Assembly: GCF_049445995.1 (NCBI RefSeq)
Contig: NZ_JBMSDZ010000007.1
Location: 62,001 to 126,000, forward strand
DNA length: 64,000 nucleotides
From: Dyella_A sp049445995
GTDB taxonomy: Bacteria; Pseudomonadota; Gammaproteobacteria; Xanthomonadales; Rhodanobacteraceae
Direction of reading: 5' to 3'
The notes under the pieces are model-generated. The model made no database searches. It saw only the letters and a list, made by a program, of their open reading frames with translations, and had not been told where the DNA came from. Position 1 is the first letter of the stretch; each line of letters begins with the position of its first letter. The translations under genes and the position numbers were made by a program. Of this stretch, positions 51,055 to 59,243 are shown in pieces.

Positions 51055-52298
51055 ACGCGGTCGAGGTCTGGCTGGACGCCGCCGCCCTCGGCGCGCCGAT
51101 CCAAGTCGCCACGCTGACCCGCGACAGCAGCAAGACCGGTGACACCGTGCGCTTCGAGTACACACCCGAGTGGCTGCAGCAGACAGCGCCTTTGCCCGGC
51201 TTTGCGCTCGATCACGAGCTGCCGCTCGCCAGCGGCGCCATGTATGCCCATGCCGGCGCCGACCAGCTGTCGGGCAGCTTCCAGGACTGCTCGCCGGATC
51301 GCTGGGGCAAGCTGCTGATGGAGCGGCGCGAGGCGATCGAGGCGCGCGAGCAGCAACGCCCGCTGCGGACCCTGCGCAGCTGGGACTTCCTGCTCGGCGT
51401 CAACGACGAATCGCGCATGGGCGCGTTGCGCCTGCGCGATCCGGCCAGCGGCGAATACGTCGATACACGCGCGCTGAGCGCGCCGCCGGTCACCGCGCTG
51501 CGTGAGCTGGAAGCCGCGGCGGAGCGGGTGGAGCGCGACGGCGACGAGCTGGTCGACCCGTGGATCCGGCAACTCATCGCCCCGGGCGCCTCGCTGGGCG
51601 GCGCCCGCCCCAAGGCCAGTTTCCGCGATACCGATGGCAGCCTGTGGTTGGCCAAGTTTCCCGCCGTGGACGATCGCCTCGACGTCGGCCACTGGGAATA
51701 CCTCACCTGGCAGCTGGCGCAGGACGCCGGCGTGGACATGCCGCCGGCGCGGGCGCTCAAGCTGTCCGGCCGTGGCCACACCTTCGCCGTGCGCCGGTTC
51801 GACCGCACGGACGCCTCGCGCCGTCTCTACAGCTCGGCCATGACCCGGCTGGCGCGCCAGGACAGCGACGGCGCCAGCTACCTGGACCTGGTCGAGGTGC
51901 TCGAGCACGAAGGCGCCAGCACCCGCATCGCCGACCAGCTCGCCCAGTTGTTCCGCCGCGTGCTGTTCAACATCCTCATCGGCAATCGCGACGACCACCT
52001 GCGCAACCACGGCTTCCTGCGTGACGGCAACGGCTGGGTGCTTTCGCCCGCGTTCGACGTCAACCCCAACCCGGACAAGGGCGTGCACGTGCTGAGTATC
52101 GACGGTAGCGACCCCTCGCCCGATTCCGGTCTACTGCTGGCCACCGCCGAGTTCTATCGTCTGAAGCCCAAGGCCGCCCAGGCGATTGCGCGTGAGGTGC
52201 GCCAGGCGGTGAGCGGCTGGGAACAACGGGCCCGGGCGCTGGGCCTGCGCGGCGCCGAGATCGAGCAGATGCGGCAGGTCATCGATGCGCAGCGTTGA
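51051..52298 (+). CDS. hipA: HipA-family serine/threonine kinase toxin, 415 aa
   Basis: HipA phosphorylates a translation-related target (glutamyl-tRNA synthetase in E. coli), causing growth arrest and persistence. Visible elements: the N-terminal region with DCSPDRWGKLLMERRE, the nucleotide-loop motif PGASLGGARPKASF near residue 183, the catalytic loop LIGNRDDHLRNHGFL near 310, and the metal-binding Asp in SPAFDVNPNP. All key residues appear intact, so toxin activity is likely. It overlaps hipB and has no other coding gene in its transcript; gene fragments flank the pair. Confidence 0.92.
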   Translation: MNAVEVWLDAAALGAPIQVATLTRDSSKTGDTVRFEYTPEWLQQTAPLPGFALDHELPLASGAMYAHAGADQLSGSFQDCSPDRWGKLLMERREAIEAREQQRPLRTLRSWDFLLGVNDESRMGALRLRDPASGEYVDTRALSAPPVTALRELEAAAERVERDGDELVDPWIRQLIAPGASLGGARPKASFRDTDGSLWLAKFPAVDDRLDVGHWEYLTWQLAQDAGVDMPPARALKLSGRGHTFAVRRFDRTDASRRLYSSAMTRLARQDSDGASYLDLVEVLEHEGASTRIADQLAQLFRRVLFNILIGNRDDHLRNHGFLRDGNGWVLSPAFDVNPNPDKGVHVLSIDGSDPSPDSGLLLATAEFYRLKPKAAQAIAREVRQAVSGWEQRARALGLRGAEIEQMRQVIDAQR

Positions 52299-52386
52299 GA
52301 GGGCGGTGCCCATGCGGCCGAGCCATGTCACGAGGCGCACTCACCGCAGCCCCGATTTCCGGCTCGTTGTCACCGCCCCGGTTTTG

Positions 52387-52426
52387 CGGGCAGATACACA
52401 CCAGCTCGGGCGGATACGCACCAGCC
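52387..52426. repeat. Two tandem 20-bp direct repeats
   Basis: CGGGCAGATACACACCAGCT is followed directly by CGGGCGGATACGCACCAGCC (17 of 20 identical). Adjacent 20-bp near-repeats of this kind resemble terminal transposase-binding repeats of some insertion sequences, such as the IS21 family, but no transposase gene is present. The rest of 52299-52457 shows nothing else recognisable. Confidence 0.5.
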
Positions 52427-52457
52427 CTTGTGCAATACACAGCAGTCCCATCAGGTA

Positions 52458-52601
52458 ATCGTCTTGCACGAGTTGATTCACCTGATCGAGCGCCAGCACA
52501 ACGATCGTTTCATGGCGCTGCTCGACAGCCGGATGCCACGGTGGCGCGAGCACAGGGATCTGCTGAACGCGACGCCGTCGGGTGACGAGCTATGGAAGTA
52601 A
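52458..52601 (+). pseudogene. C-terminal fragment of a YgjP-like (M48/SprT-type) zinc metallopeptidase
   Basis: The frame reads IVLHELIHLIERQHNDRFMA, then LLDSRMPRWREHRDLLN and a short tail ending DELWK before the stop. It keeps the HExxH zinc motif (HELIH) and the downstream HNDRF typical of YgjP/DUF45 peptidases, which in many genomes are encoded next to type I restriction genes. The N-terminal two thirds are missing and there is no start codon or ribosome site. Confidence 0.6.
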
Positions 52602-52672
52602 CGCTCCCGGTGGCGGCTGCCTGCGTTGTCCCGCACAATTGAAGCGCTGACTTCTTCTATTTGGGTCGCCCC

Positions 52673-53272
52673 ATGCTCCTGATGATCGACAACTACGACA
52701 GCTTCACCTTCAACCTCGTGCAGTATCTCGGCGAGCTGGGGCAGGAGGTGCGCGTGGTGCGCAACGACGCGCTGGACGTGGCCGGCATCCGCGCGCTCAG
52801 GCCCTCGCACATCATGATCTCGCCCGGACCGGGCACGCCGGACGATGCCGGAGTCTCGCTGGAGTTGCTGCGCGGGCTGGCCGGCGAGATTCCGGTGTTC
52901 GGTGTGTGCCTCGGTCACCAGGCGATCGGCCAGGCGTTCGGCGGCAGGGTGATCCGCGCCAAGCAGATCATGCACGGCAAGACCTCGCCGGTGCGCCACC
53001 GCGGGCAGGGCGTGTTTGCCGGGCTGCCCGACCCGTTCGAGGCGACCCGCTACCACTCGCTGGTGGTCGAGCAGGGTTCGTTGCCCGATTGCCTGGAAGT
53101 GACCGCGTGGACCGAGCATGCGGATGGCTCGATCGACGAGATCATGGGCCTGCGCCACAGGACGCTGCCGGTCGAGGGCGTGCAGTTCCATCCGGAGTCG
53201 ATCCTCACCCAGCACGGCCACGACATGCTGGCGAACTTCCTCGGCCTGCCGGCGCGGAAGCTCGCCGCATGA
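52673..53272 (+). CDS. trpG: Anthranilate synthase component II (glutamine amidotransferase), 199 aa
   Basis: TrpG supplies ammonia from glutamine to TrpE. It begins LLMIDNYDSFTFNLVQYLGE, has the oxyanion region HIMISPGPGTPDDAG, the nucleophile Cys in PVFGVCLGHQAIGQ near residue 80, and the His-Glu pair in VEGVQFHPESILT. The ATG at 52673 gives the canonical start. It heads the trpGDC run and overlaps trpD (ATGA). Its partner gene trpE is 42 kb upstream. In xanthomonads TrpG may also serve 4-amino-4-deoxychorismate synthesis, but that cannot be judged here. Confidence 0.95.
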   Translation: MLLMIDNYDSFTFNLVQYLGELGQEVRVVRNDALDVAGIRALRPSHIMISPGPGTPDDAGVSLELLRGLAGEIPVFGVCLGHQAIGQAFGGRVIRAKQIMHGKTSPVRHRGQGVFAGLPDPFEATRYHSLVVEQGSLPDCLEVTAWTEHADGSIDEIMGLRHRTLPVEGVQFHPESILTQHGHDMLANFLGLPARKLAA

Positions 53273-54321
53273 CGCCGCGCGAGCTCCACATCACGCCGCA
53301 GGAGGCGCTGCAGCGCACGATCGAGCACCGCGAGATCTTCCACGACGAGATGATCGCGCTGATGCGCCAGATCATGCGCGGCGAGGTGAGCCCGCTGATG
53401 ACCGCGGCGATCATCACCGGCCTGCGCGTGAAGAAGGAGACCATCGGCGAGATCACCGGCGCGGCGCGCGTGATGCGCGAGCTGTCGGCCCGGGTGGAGG
53501 CGCCGCCGCACGAGCACTTCGTGGACATCGTCGGCACCGGCGGCGACGGCGCGTCCAGCTTCAACATCTCCACCGCCTCGATGTTCGTCGCCGCGGCGGC
53601 CGGAGCGCGTGTGGCCAAGCACGGCGGGCGCAGCGTGTCGTCCAAGTCCGGCAGCGCCGATGTGCTGGAGGCGCTGGGCGCCTCGATCGACCTGAAGCCC
53701 GACCAGGTGGCCCAGTGCATGGCGCAGACCGAGATCGGCTTCATGTTCGCGCCCAACCATCATCCGGCGATGAAGGTGGTGGCGCCGGTGCGCAAGGAGA
53801 TGGGCGTGCGCACCCTGTTCAACATCCTCGGGCCGCTGACCAACCCGGCCGATGCGCCGAACATCCTGATGGGCGTGTTCCACCCCGACCTGGTCGGCAT
53901 CCAGATTCGCGTGCTGCAGCAGTTGGGCGCACGCCACGCGATGGTGGTGTGGGGCCGCGACGGCATGGACGAGATTTCGCTGGGCGCGGCCACCCTGGTG
54001 GGCGAGCTGCGCCACGGCCAGGTGCGCGAGTACGAGATCGAGCCGGAGGATTTCGGCCTCGCCATGGCCTCCAGCCGCAACCTGCGGGTGGAGAGCGTGG
54101 CCGAGTCGCGCGCCATGCTGGAAGAGGCACTCCATGGCAAGCGCGGTGTGGCGCATGACATCGTCTGCCTGAACGCGGGCGCGGCGCTGTATGTCGCCGA
54201 CGTGGTGGACAGCATCGACGACGGCATCACGCTGGCGCGCGCCAGCATTGCCAGCGGCGCCGCCCATGCGAAACTGCAGCAGTTCGTTTCCACTACCCGA
54301 CGCCTCGCCGATACCGCCTGA
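53269..54321 (+). CDS. trpD: Anthranilate phosphoribosyltransferase, 350 aa
   Basis: TrpD joins anthranilate to phosphoribosyl pyrophosphate in tryptophan synthesis. The substrate-binding motif DIVGTGGDGASSFNISTASM near residue 85, the VAKHGGRSVSSKSGSADVLE region, and FNILGPLTNPA near residue 185 identify the family. The length is normal. The start overlaps the trpG stop, and trpC begins 68 bases after it. Confidence 0.96.
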   Translation: MTPRELHITPQEALQRTIEHREIFHDEMIALMRQIMRGEVSPLMTAAIITGLRVKKETIGEITGAARVMRELSARVEAPPHEHFVDIVGTGGDGASSFNISTASMFVAAAAGARVAKHGGRSVSSKSGSADVLEALGASIDLKPDQVAQCMAQTEIGFMFAPNHHPAMKVVAPVRKEMGVRTLFNILGPLTNPADAPNILMGVFHPDLVGIQIRVLQQLGARHAMVVWGRDGMDEISLGAATLVGELRHGQVREYEIEPEDFGLAMASSRNLRVESVAESRAMLEEALHGKRGVAHDIVCLNAGAALYVADVVDSIDDGITLARASIASGAAHAKLQQFVSTTRRLADTA

Positions 54322-54389
54322 CGCCTGCTGCGCGGCGGTACCCGTCTGCACTGTCGCGCTTGCGCGGCGCCATCGACGACATCACGACC

Positions 54390-55184
54390 ATGCCCGACAT
54401 CCTCAGCCGCATCCTCGTCCGCAAGACGGAAGAAATCGCCGAGCGCAGCACCAAGGTCCCGCTTGACGAGCTGGCCGCGCGCGTGGCCGACATGCCGCCC
54501 ACGCGCGGTTTCGCCGCGGCGCTGGAGGCGAAGATCGACGCCAGCCTGCCCGCGGTGATCGCCGAGGTGAAGAAGGCCAGCCCGAGCAAGGGCGTGATCC
54601 GCGCCGATTTCGACCCGGGCGCGATCGCCCGCAGTTACGAGGCCGCCGGCGCGGCCTGCCTCTCGGTGCTGACCGACAAGGACTTCTTCCAGGGCAGCGA
54701 AGAGTTCCTGCGCCAGGCGCGCGAGGCCTGTTCGCTGCCGATCCTGCGCAAGGACTTCGTGATCGACCCGTACCAGGTGTACGAGGCGCGCGCGATCGGC
54801 GCCGATTGCATCCTGCTGATCGTCGCCGCGCTGGGCGATGCCGAGCTGATGAACCTCGCCCTGCTCGCCGCCGAGCTGGACCTGGACGTGCTGTGCGAGG
54901 TGCACGACGCCGAGGAGCTCGAACGCGCCCTGGCGCTGCCGGTACCGATGATCGGCGTGAACAACCGCAACCTGCGCACCTTCGAGACCACCTTGGAAAC
55001 CACGCTGGAGCTGCAGCCGCTGGTGGAGTACGACCGCATCCTGGTGGCCGAGTCGGGCATCCACACGCCCGAGCACGTGCGCGAGCTGCGCGAGGCGGGC
55101 GTGCACGCGTTCCTGGTCGGCGAGGCGTTCATGCGCGCGGTCGATCCGGGCACCGAGCTCAAGCGCCTGTTCGACGCGGACTGA
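54390..55184 (+). CDS. trpC: Indole-3-glycerol phosphate synthase, 264 aa
   Basis: This monofunctional TIM-barrel enzyme closes the indole ring. Marks: VIAEVKKASPSKGVIRADFD with the catalytic Lys and Glu, VLTDKDFFQGS, LRKDFVIDPYQVYEARA, IGVNNRNLRTFET and LVAESGIHTPEHV. Unlike in enterobacteria it is not fused to TrpF. The ATG at 54390 yields the usual N-terminus MPDILSRILVRK. The following HAD gene starts three bases after its stop. Confidence 0.96.
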   Translation: MPDILSRILVRKTEEIAERSTKVPLDELAARVADMPPTRGFAAALEAKIDASLPAVIAEVKKASPSKGVIRADFDPGAIARSYEAAGAACLSVLTDKDFFQGSEEFLRQAREACSLPILRKDFVIDPYQVYEARAIGADCILLIVAALGDAELMNLALLAAELDLDVLCEVHDAEELERALALPVPMIGVNNRNLRTFETTLETTLELQPLVEYDRILVAESGIHTPEHVRELREAGVHAFLVGEAFMRAVDPGTELKRLFDAD

Positions 55185-55187
55185 GCC

Positions 55188-55901
55188 ATGCGCGAGGTGA
55201 CCATGCCGGTGCCTGATCAGGCGGTGCCGCAACCGGTCGCATCGGCACCGGTGGCCGGGCCGCGCACGGTGCTGTTCGATCTGGACGGCGTGATCACCGT
55301 GGACGACACCTTCGCCCGCTTCATGCGCGAGCGCTACGCGGGCGTGGTCCGCAAGCTGCTGTTGCTGCCGGCGCTGCCTTGGCTGGCACTGGTGTGGCCG
55401 TTTTCCTGGCGACTGGGCGTACGCACGCTGGTGCACGTGGGGCTGCTCGGCATCGGCGAGCGACGCTACGGTGAGCTGGCCCAGAATTTCGCATCGCGGC
55501 TGGTGCGCCGCCCGCGCCAATTCCAGCGCGATGCGCTGCTCGCGCTGCGACGCCATCAGGCCCAGGGCGATCGGGTGATCGTGGTGACCGGCTGTGAGCA
55601 CACGCTGGCGCAGAGCCTGCTGGTGCAGCTCGGGCTGGTCGGGGTGGAACTGGTCGCTTCCCGGCTCAGGCCCGGTTGGCTCGGCATGCGCCTGGTCCAT
55701 CACAACGTCGGTGCCGGCAAGACCGTGGCCCTGGCCGCCTACGGCGTGCCCGCCTGGCAGCGGGCCTATGGCGACTCACTGCACGATCTGCCCATGCTCA
55801 AGGCCGCCGCCGAACCCGTGCTGGTCAACGGCACGCCGAAGCTGTGCAAGCGGGTCGAGCAGGCCCTGGGGCGGCCGGTGGAGCGCGTGGCCTGGTACTG
55901 A
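55188..55901 (+). CDS. HAD-family (IB-type) phosphatase, 237 aa
   Basis: The HAD motif I nucleophile Asp is in TVLFDLDGVITVDDTFARF near residue 32, motif II Thr is in VIVVTGCEHTLAQ, the Lys is in GAGKTVALAA, and motif IV Asp residues are in YGDSLHDLPML. A hydrophobic cap stretch (LLLLPALPWLALVWPFSW) may associate with the membrane, as in phosphatidylglycerophosphatase-like members. The gene follows trpC by three bases, an order I recall in relatives, but it has no known role in tryptophan synthesis. Substrate unknown. Confidence 0.85.
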   Translation: MREVTMPVPDQAVPQPVASAPVAGPRTVLFDLDGVITVDDTFARFMRERYAGVVRKLLLLPALPWLALVWPFSWRLGVRTLVHVGLLGIGERRYGELAQNFASRLVRRPRQFQRDALLALRRHQAQGDRVIVVTGCEHTLAQSLLVQLGLVGVELVASRLRPGWLGMRLVHHNVGAGKTVALAAYGVPAWQRAYGDSLHDLPMLKAAAEPVLVNGTPKLCKRVEQALGRPVERVAWY

Positions 55902-56008
55902 GGGGCGCGGTCCCGCGCTTCCCGTCGTCTGATCTGCGGGGGGCGCCTGAACGCCACGAGGCACTTGAGTCGCGGCGATTTCCCGAGATACGTTAGCGCT
56001 ACCGCGTC

Positions 56009-56371
56009 GTGCTGAGCGACCCCGAGCGCCACATCCTCGCGCCCGGCGGCGCGATCTTCTTTGCCCGCCTGGGCGAGCAGGTGATCGGTACCTGCGCCCT
56101 GCTGCAGGAATCGCCCGGGGTGTTCGAGCTGACCAAGATGGGCGTGGACGAGACCTTCCGCGGGCTCGGCGCCGGCCGGCGCCTGCTCGATGCGTGCATC
56201 GCGGAGTTCCACCGCCGCAAGGGGCATACGCTGTTCCTGGAGTCCAACAGCCGCCTCACGACCGCGCTGCGGATGTACGAGAAGGCGGGCTTCGTGATGC
56301 AGCCGGGCGTGCGCCCGGGCTCGCACTACGAGCGGGCGGACGTCTACATGGTCTATCAGCGGGGCGCGTGA
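56009..56371 (+). CDS. GNAT-family N-acetyltransferase, N-terminally shortened, 120 aa
   Basis: The core of a GNAT domain is clear: GGAIFFARLGEQVIGTCALL, FELTKMGVDETFRGLGAGRRLLDACI with the acetyl-CoA loop RGLGAG, and the C-terminal LFLESNSRLTTALRMYEKAGF. Family members usually have about 40-50 more residues at the N-terminus. Here a stop codon lies just upstream in frame and the GTG start at 56009 has no clear ribosome site, so the gene may be truncated and inactive. Confidence 0.65.
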   Translation: MLSDPERHILAPGGAIFFARLGEQVIGTCALLQESPGVFELTKMGVDETFRGLGAGRRLLDACIAEFHRRKGHTLFLESNSRLTTALRMYEKAGFVMQPGVRPGSHYERADVYMVYQRGA

Positions 56372-56434
56372 ACGCCGCTCGTGCTTGCGGCGGCTGGCCG
56401 GTGCGCCTCCCGTCCTGCGGGAGGCGGCGGAGCA

Positions 56435-57130
56435 TCAGCGCGTGCCGAACACCACGATGGTCTTGCCGGACACCTGGATCATGCCCTGCTCCTCCAGCTG
56501 CTTGAGCACGCGGCCGACCATCTCGCGCGAGCAGCCGACGATGCGGCTCACTTCCTGGCGCGAGATGCGGATCTGGGTACCGTCCGGGTGGGTCATCGCG
56601 TCCGGTTCCTGGCACAGATCGAGCAGGGTGCGCGAGATGCGGTTGGTGACGTCCATGAACGCCATGCGGCTGACCTGGCGCGAGGTGCGCAGCAGGCGGT
56701 TGGTCAGCTGGGCGCCGATCGCGAACAGGATCTTCGGGCACTCCTCGCGCAGCTGGCCTTCCATCAGCTGGAACAGCCGCTCGTAGCTGATCTCGGCCAT
56801 CTCGCACGGGGTGCGCGTACGCACCAGCGACTCGCGCTGGGACTGCTCGACGAACAGGCCCATCTCGCCGATGAACTGGCCGCGGCTGATGTAGGCGAGG
56901 ATCAGCTCGCGTCCCTGCTCGTCCTCGGTGCAGACGGCCAGCGAGCCGTCGACCACGTAGTAGAGCGTGTTGGCTGGATCGCCCGGACGGATGATCGCGG
57001 TCTTGCCGGGGTAGCGGCGGCGATGGCACAGCGCCAGGAAGCGCTCCATCGAGGCCGGATCGGGGGCGAATCCCAGCGGAGCCTGGGACCGTTCGAAAGC
57101 TTGCTGCAGCTGGTATTTGAGTTGCGCCAC
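56435..57130 (-). CDS. clp: CRP-like global regulator Clp, 231 aa
   Basis: A cyclic-nucleotide-binding domain (about 30-140; NTLYYVVDGSLAVCTEDEQG, IGEMGLFVEQSQRESLV) is joined by a dimer helix to a winged helix-turn-helix (about 165-231; IRISRQEVSRIVGCSREMVGRVLKQLE). Length and sequence match Clp of Xanthomonas, which is inhibited by cyclic di-GMP and controls virulence, pili and extracellular enzymes. The gene diverges from speD across about 290 bases, an arrangement I recall as conserved in the order. No classical CRP palindrome was picked out in that gap. Confidence 0.94.
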   Translation of the reverse strand: MAQLKYQLQQAFERSQAPLGFAPDPASMERFLALCHRRRYPGKTAIIRPGDPANTLYYVVDGSLAVCTEDEQGRELILAYISRGQFIGEMGLFVEQSQRESLVRTRTPCEMAEISYERLFQLMEGQLREECPKILFAIGAQLTNRLLRTSRQVSRMAFMDVTNRISRTLLDLCQEPDAMTHPDGTQIRISRQEVSRIVGCSREMVGRVLKQLEEQGMIQVSGKTIVVFGTR

Positions 57131-57420
57131 GATGGTTTTCCGAATGAAGGTGACCCGGTTGGCCGGTCAGGCTCGGCCTTGCGTGAGCGTAAGCGTTTTT
57201 CCCCTGTGGCGCCGCATTATGGCAAACCCGCCGCCCTGGGCGCAGTTTCAGTTTTGGTCCTTTTTACCCCATACTTGGCGGTCTTCCAGCACCGATGACG
57301 TGTCGCGCGTCGGTCACAAGGGTCGCGGAAGCTCGTCTTTTCGTGCCGTACCATCCCGCGGGGACCCTTGTCGCTAACCCGCCTCTGCTGCTGGCCGCCA
57401 CACGGCCATGGAGAGTTGCC

Positions 57421-58206
57421 GTGGTGAAACCACTTCCCCGCCTGCGCCTGCAGGGCTTCAACAACCTGACCAAGGCCCTGAGCTTCAACATCTACGACAT
57501 CTGCTACGCGGTATCCGAAGAGCAGCGCCAGCGCTACATCGAATACATCGACGAGCAGTACGACGCCGACCGCCTGACCCAGATCCTCACCGACGTGGCC
57601 GAGATCATCGGCGCGAACATCCTCAACATCGCGCGCCAGGACTACGATCCGCAGGGCGCCTCGGTCACCATCCTCATCTCCGAGGAGCCGGTGGTGGAGA
57701 AGCTCGGCCGCGACACCATTTCCGGTGCCGTGGTGGCGCACATGGACAAGAGCCACATCACCGTCCACACCTACCCGGAAACGCATCCGCATAACGGCAT
57801 CGCCACCTTCCGCGCGGACATCGACGTGGCCACCTGCGGCGTAATCTCGCCGCTGAAGGCGCTGAACTACCTGATCGACAGCTTCGAGTCGGACATCGTG
57901 ATCGCCGACTACCGCGTGCGCGGCTTCACCCGCGACGTGAAGGGCAAGAAGCACTTCATCGACCACAAGATCAACTCGGTGCAGGACTACCTGGCGCGCC
58001 ACATCCGGCAGAAGTACGAGATGTTCGACGTCAACGTGTACCAGGAGAACATGTTCCACACGAAGATGCACATCAAGGACTTCGACCTGGACACCTACCT
58101 GTTTGAGGCGCATGCCGACGACCTCTCGTTCAAGGAGCGCCAGCGCATCGAGTCGCTGCTGCGACGCGAGATCGAGGAGCTGTTCCACGGCCGCAACCTG
58201 ATGTGA
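57421..58206 (+). CDS. speD: S-adenosylmethionine decarboxylase proenzyme, 261 aa
   Basis: The proenzyme cleaves itself to create a pyruvoyl group and then makes the aminopropyl donor for spermidine. The cleavage site lies in VVAHMDKSHITVHTYPETHP, where Ser after Lys becomes the pyruvoyl residue; the catalytic Cys is in DVATCGVISPLKALNYL. The GTG at 57421, with a GGAGAG site, gives the xanthomonad start VKPLPRLRLQGFNNLTKAL. Length matches the larger class 1A bacterial form. It diverges from clp. Confidence 0.95.
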   Translation: MVKPLPRLRLQGFNNLTKALSFNIYDICYAVSEEQRQRYIEYIDEQYDADRLTQILTDVAEIIGANILNIARQDYDPQGASVTILISEEPVVEKLGRDTISGAVVAHMDKSHITVHTYPETHPHNGIATFRADIDVATCGVISPLKALNYLIDSFESDIVIADYRVRGFTRDVKGKKHFIDHKINSVQDYLARHIRQKYEMFDVNVYQENMFHTKMHIKDFDLDTYLFEAHADDLSFKERQRIESLLRREIEELFHGRNLM

Positions 58207-58232
58207 CGAAAAACCCGCCGAAAGGCGGGTTC
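58207..58232 (-). terminator. Hairpin terminator between convergent speD and coq7
   Basis: AACCCGCC and GGCGGGTT pair around GAAA. On the minus strand the stem is followed by TTTTTCG, so it best terminates coq7 transcripts that have crossed the repeat; it may also mark the speD end. Confidence 0.7.
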
Positions 58233-58244
58233 CGGGCCTTCCTG

Positions 58245-58325
58245 TAGGAGCGCACCCTGTGCGCGATGCTCTTGCTCCTGATCGACATCAAAGCCAAGAG
58301 CCATCGCGCACAGGGTGCGCTCCTA
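58245..58325. repeat. Dispersed palindromic repeat family A, full inverted pair
   Basis: Both arms, TAGGAGCGCACCCTGTGCGC and its inverse, are intact around a short centre. The inverted arm supplies the last bases of coq7: its terminal CTA is the TAG stop codon of that gene on the minus strand. Confidence 0.9.
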
Positions 58326-58964
58326 CACGCGATAGGCGACCTTCTTCATCACCAGCGAGCTCAGCTGCATCAGCGGTGGGATGGGGAAGGGCAGCTTGAT
58401 GCCGCCGCGGGCCGCCGCCTCGTCCGCGTGGCGGACCTCGTCAATCTGCATCTGTGCCAGCACCGCGCGCGAGCGCCGGTCCTGCTCGGGCAGGGTTTCC
58501 AGGTGCTCGGCTAGGTGTGCCTCCACCTGCCGTTCGGTTTCGACCACGAAGCCCAGGCTGACCGGATCACCGGCCAGCGCGGCCGCCGCGCCGATCGCGT
58601 AGCTGCCGACATACCACAGCGGATTGAGCAGGCTGGGCCGGCTGTCGAGTTCGCGCAGGCGCTCGGCGCACCAGGCCAGGTGGTCGGTCTCCTCGGCGGC
58701 GGCGTGCTGCAGGTGGCGACGGGTGTCTTCGTTGCGGGCCAGCGCGGCCTGGCCGTCGTACAGCGCCTGCGCGCAGACCTCGCCGGTGTGGTTGATGCGC
58801 ATCAGTCCCGCGGCGTGGCGACGTTCGCGTGCATCCATGTCGGCCTCGTCCAGGCCGCTGGCCGGCGAGGGGCGGGCGGCTTCGGGATCGCCCGCCACGG
58901 TCTCCAGCGCGCGTTCGAAGCCCGCGATCAGGCGGTCGAGTGGGCTGAGCTGGCGGACGGTCAT
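58323..58964 (-). CDS. coq7: Demethoxyubiquinone hydroxylase Coq7, 213 aa
   Basis: A di-iron carboxylate enzyme for the last hydroxylation in ubiquinone synthesis, found in bacteria that lack UbiF. The iron ligands lie in INHTGEVCAQALYDG, AAAEETDHLAWCAERL, VVETERQVEAHL and MQIDEVRHADEA. The C-terminal helix PPLMQLSSLVMKKVAYRV is near the membrane. Length is normal. Its stop codon is formed by the first bases of a family A repeat, so the original 3' end was probably remodelled without obvious harm. Confidence 0.93.
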   Translation of the reverse strand: MTVRQLSPLDRLIAGFERALETVAGDPEAARPSPASGLDEADMDARERRHAAGLMRINHTGEVCAQALYDGQAALARNEDTRRHLQHAAAEETDHLAWCAERLRELDSRPSLLNPLWYVGSYAIGAAAALAGDPVSLGFVVETERQVEAHLAEHLETLPEQDRRSRAVLAQMQIDEVRHADEAAARGGIKLPFPIPPLMQLSSLVMKKVAYRV

Positions 58965-59150
58965 GGCGGTCTCCGGGGGGAAGGCGTGCTGCGGTCGCTA
59001 TTGGAAGGCATGCGCGCGCCCACGCCAAGCCGGCAGCACGCCGCAGGCCCGGATTTCCCGGTTTTCAGGGCTGCACCCGGTTGCAGGGCTTTTCAGGCGC
59101 CGCGTTGTCCGTGCTAACATTGCCGGCTCACAGCTCGCCCACCCGTGGGC

Positions 59151-59180
59151 TTGTGCGATGGATGAAAGCTCCGCTATCAT
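59151..59180 (+). promoter_or_regulatory. Candidate promoter for rplM-rpsI
   Basis: TTGTGC and TATCAT are 18 bases apart, about 64 bases before the rplM start. A small hairpin, GCCCACCCGTGGGC, lies just upstream at about 59136-59150. Confidence 0.4.
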
Positions 59181-59243
59181 CTCGCACCTTTGTTTGACCC
59201 GATTTCCGTCACCGCCCTCACGGCGGCCAACAGGTATTCCGAA

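Noticed and set aside
50485..52298. hipBA as part of an intact type I restriction system
   Set aside because: Only fragments resembling HsdM and YgjP remain; no hsdS or hsdR coding capacity is present in the window.
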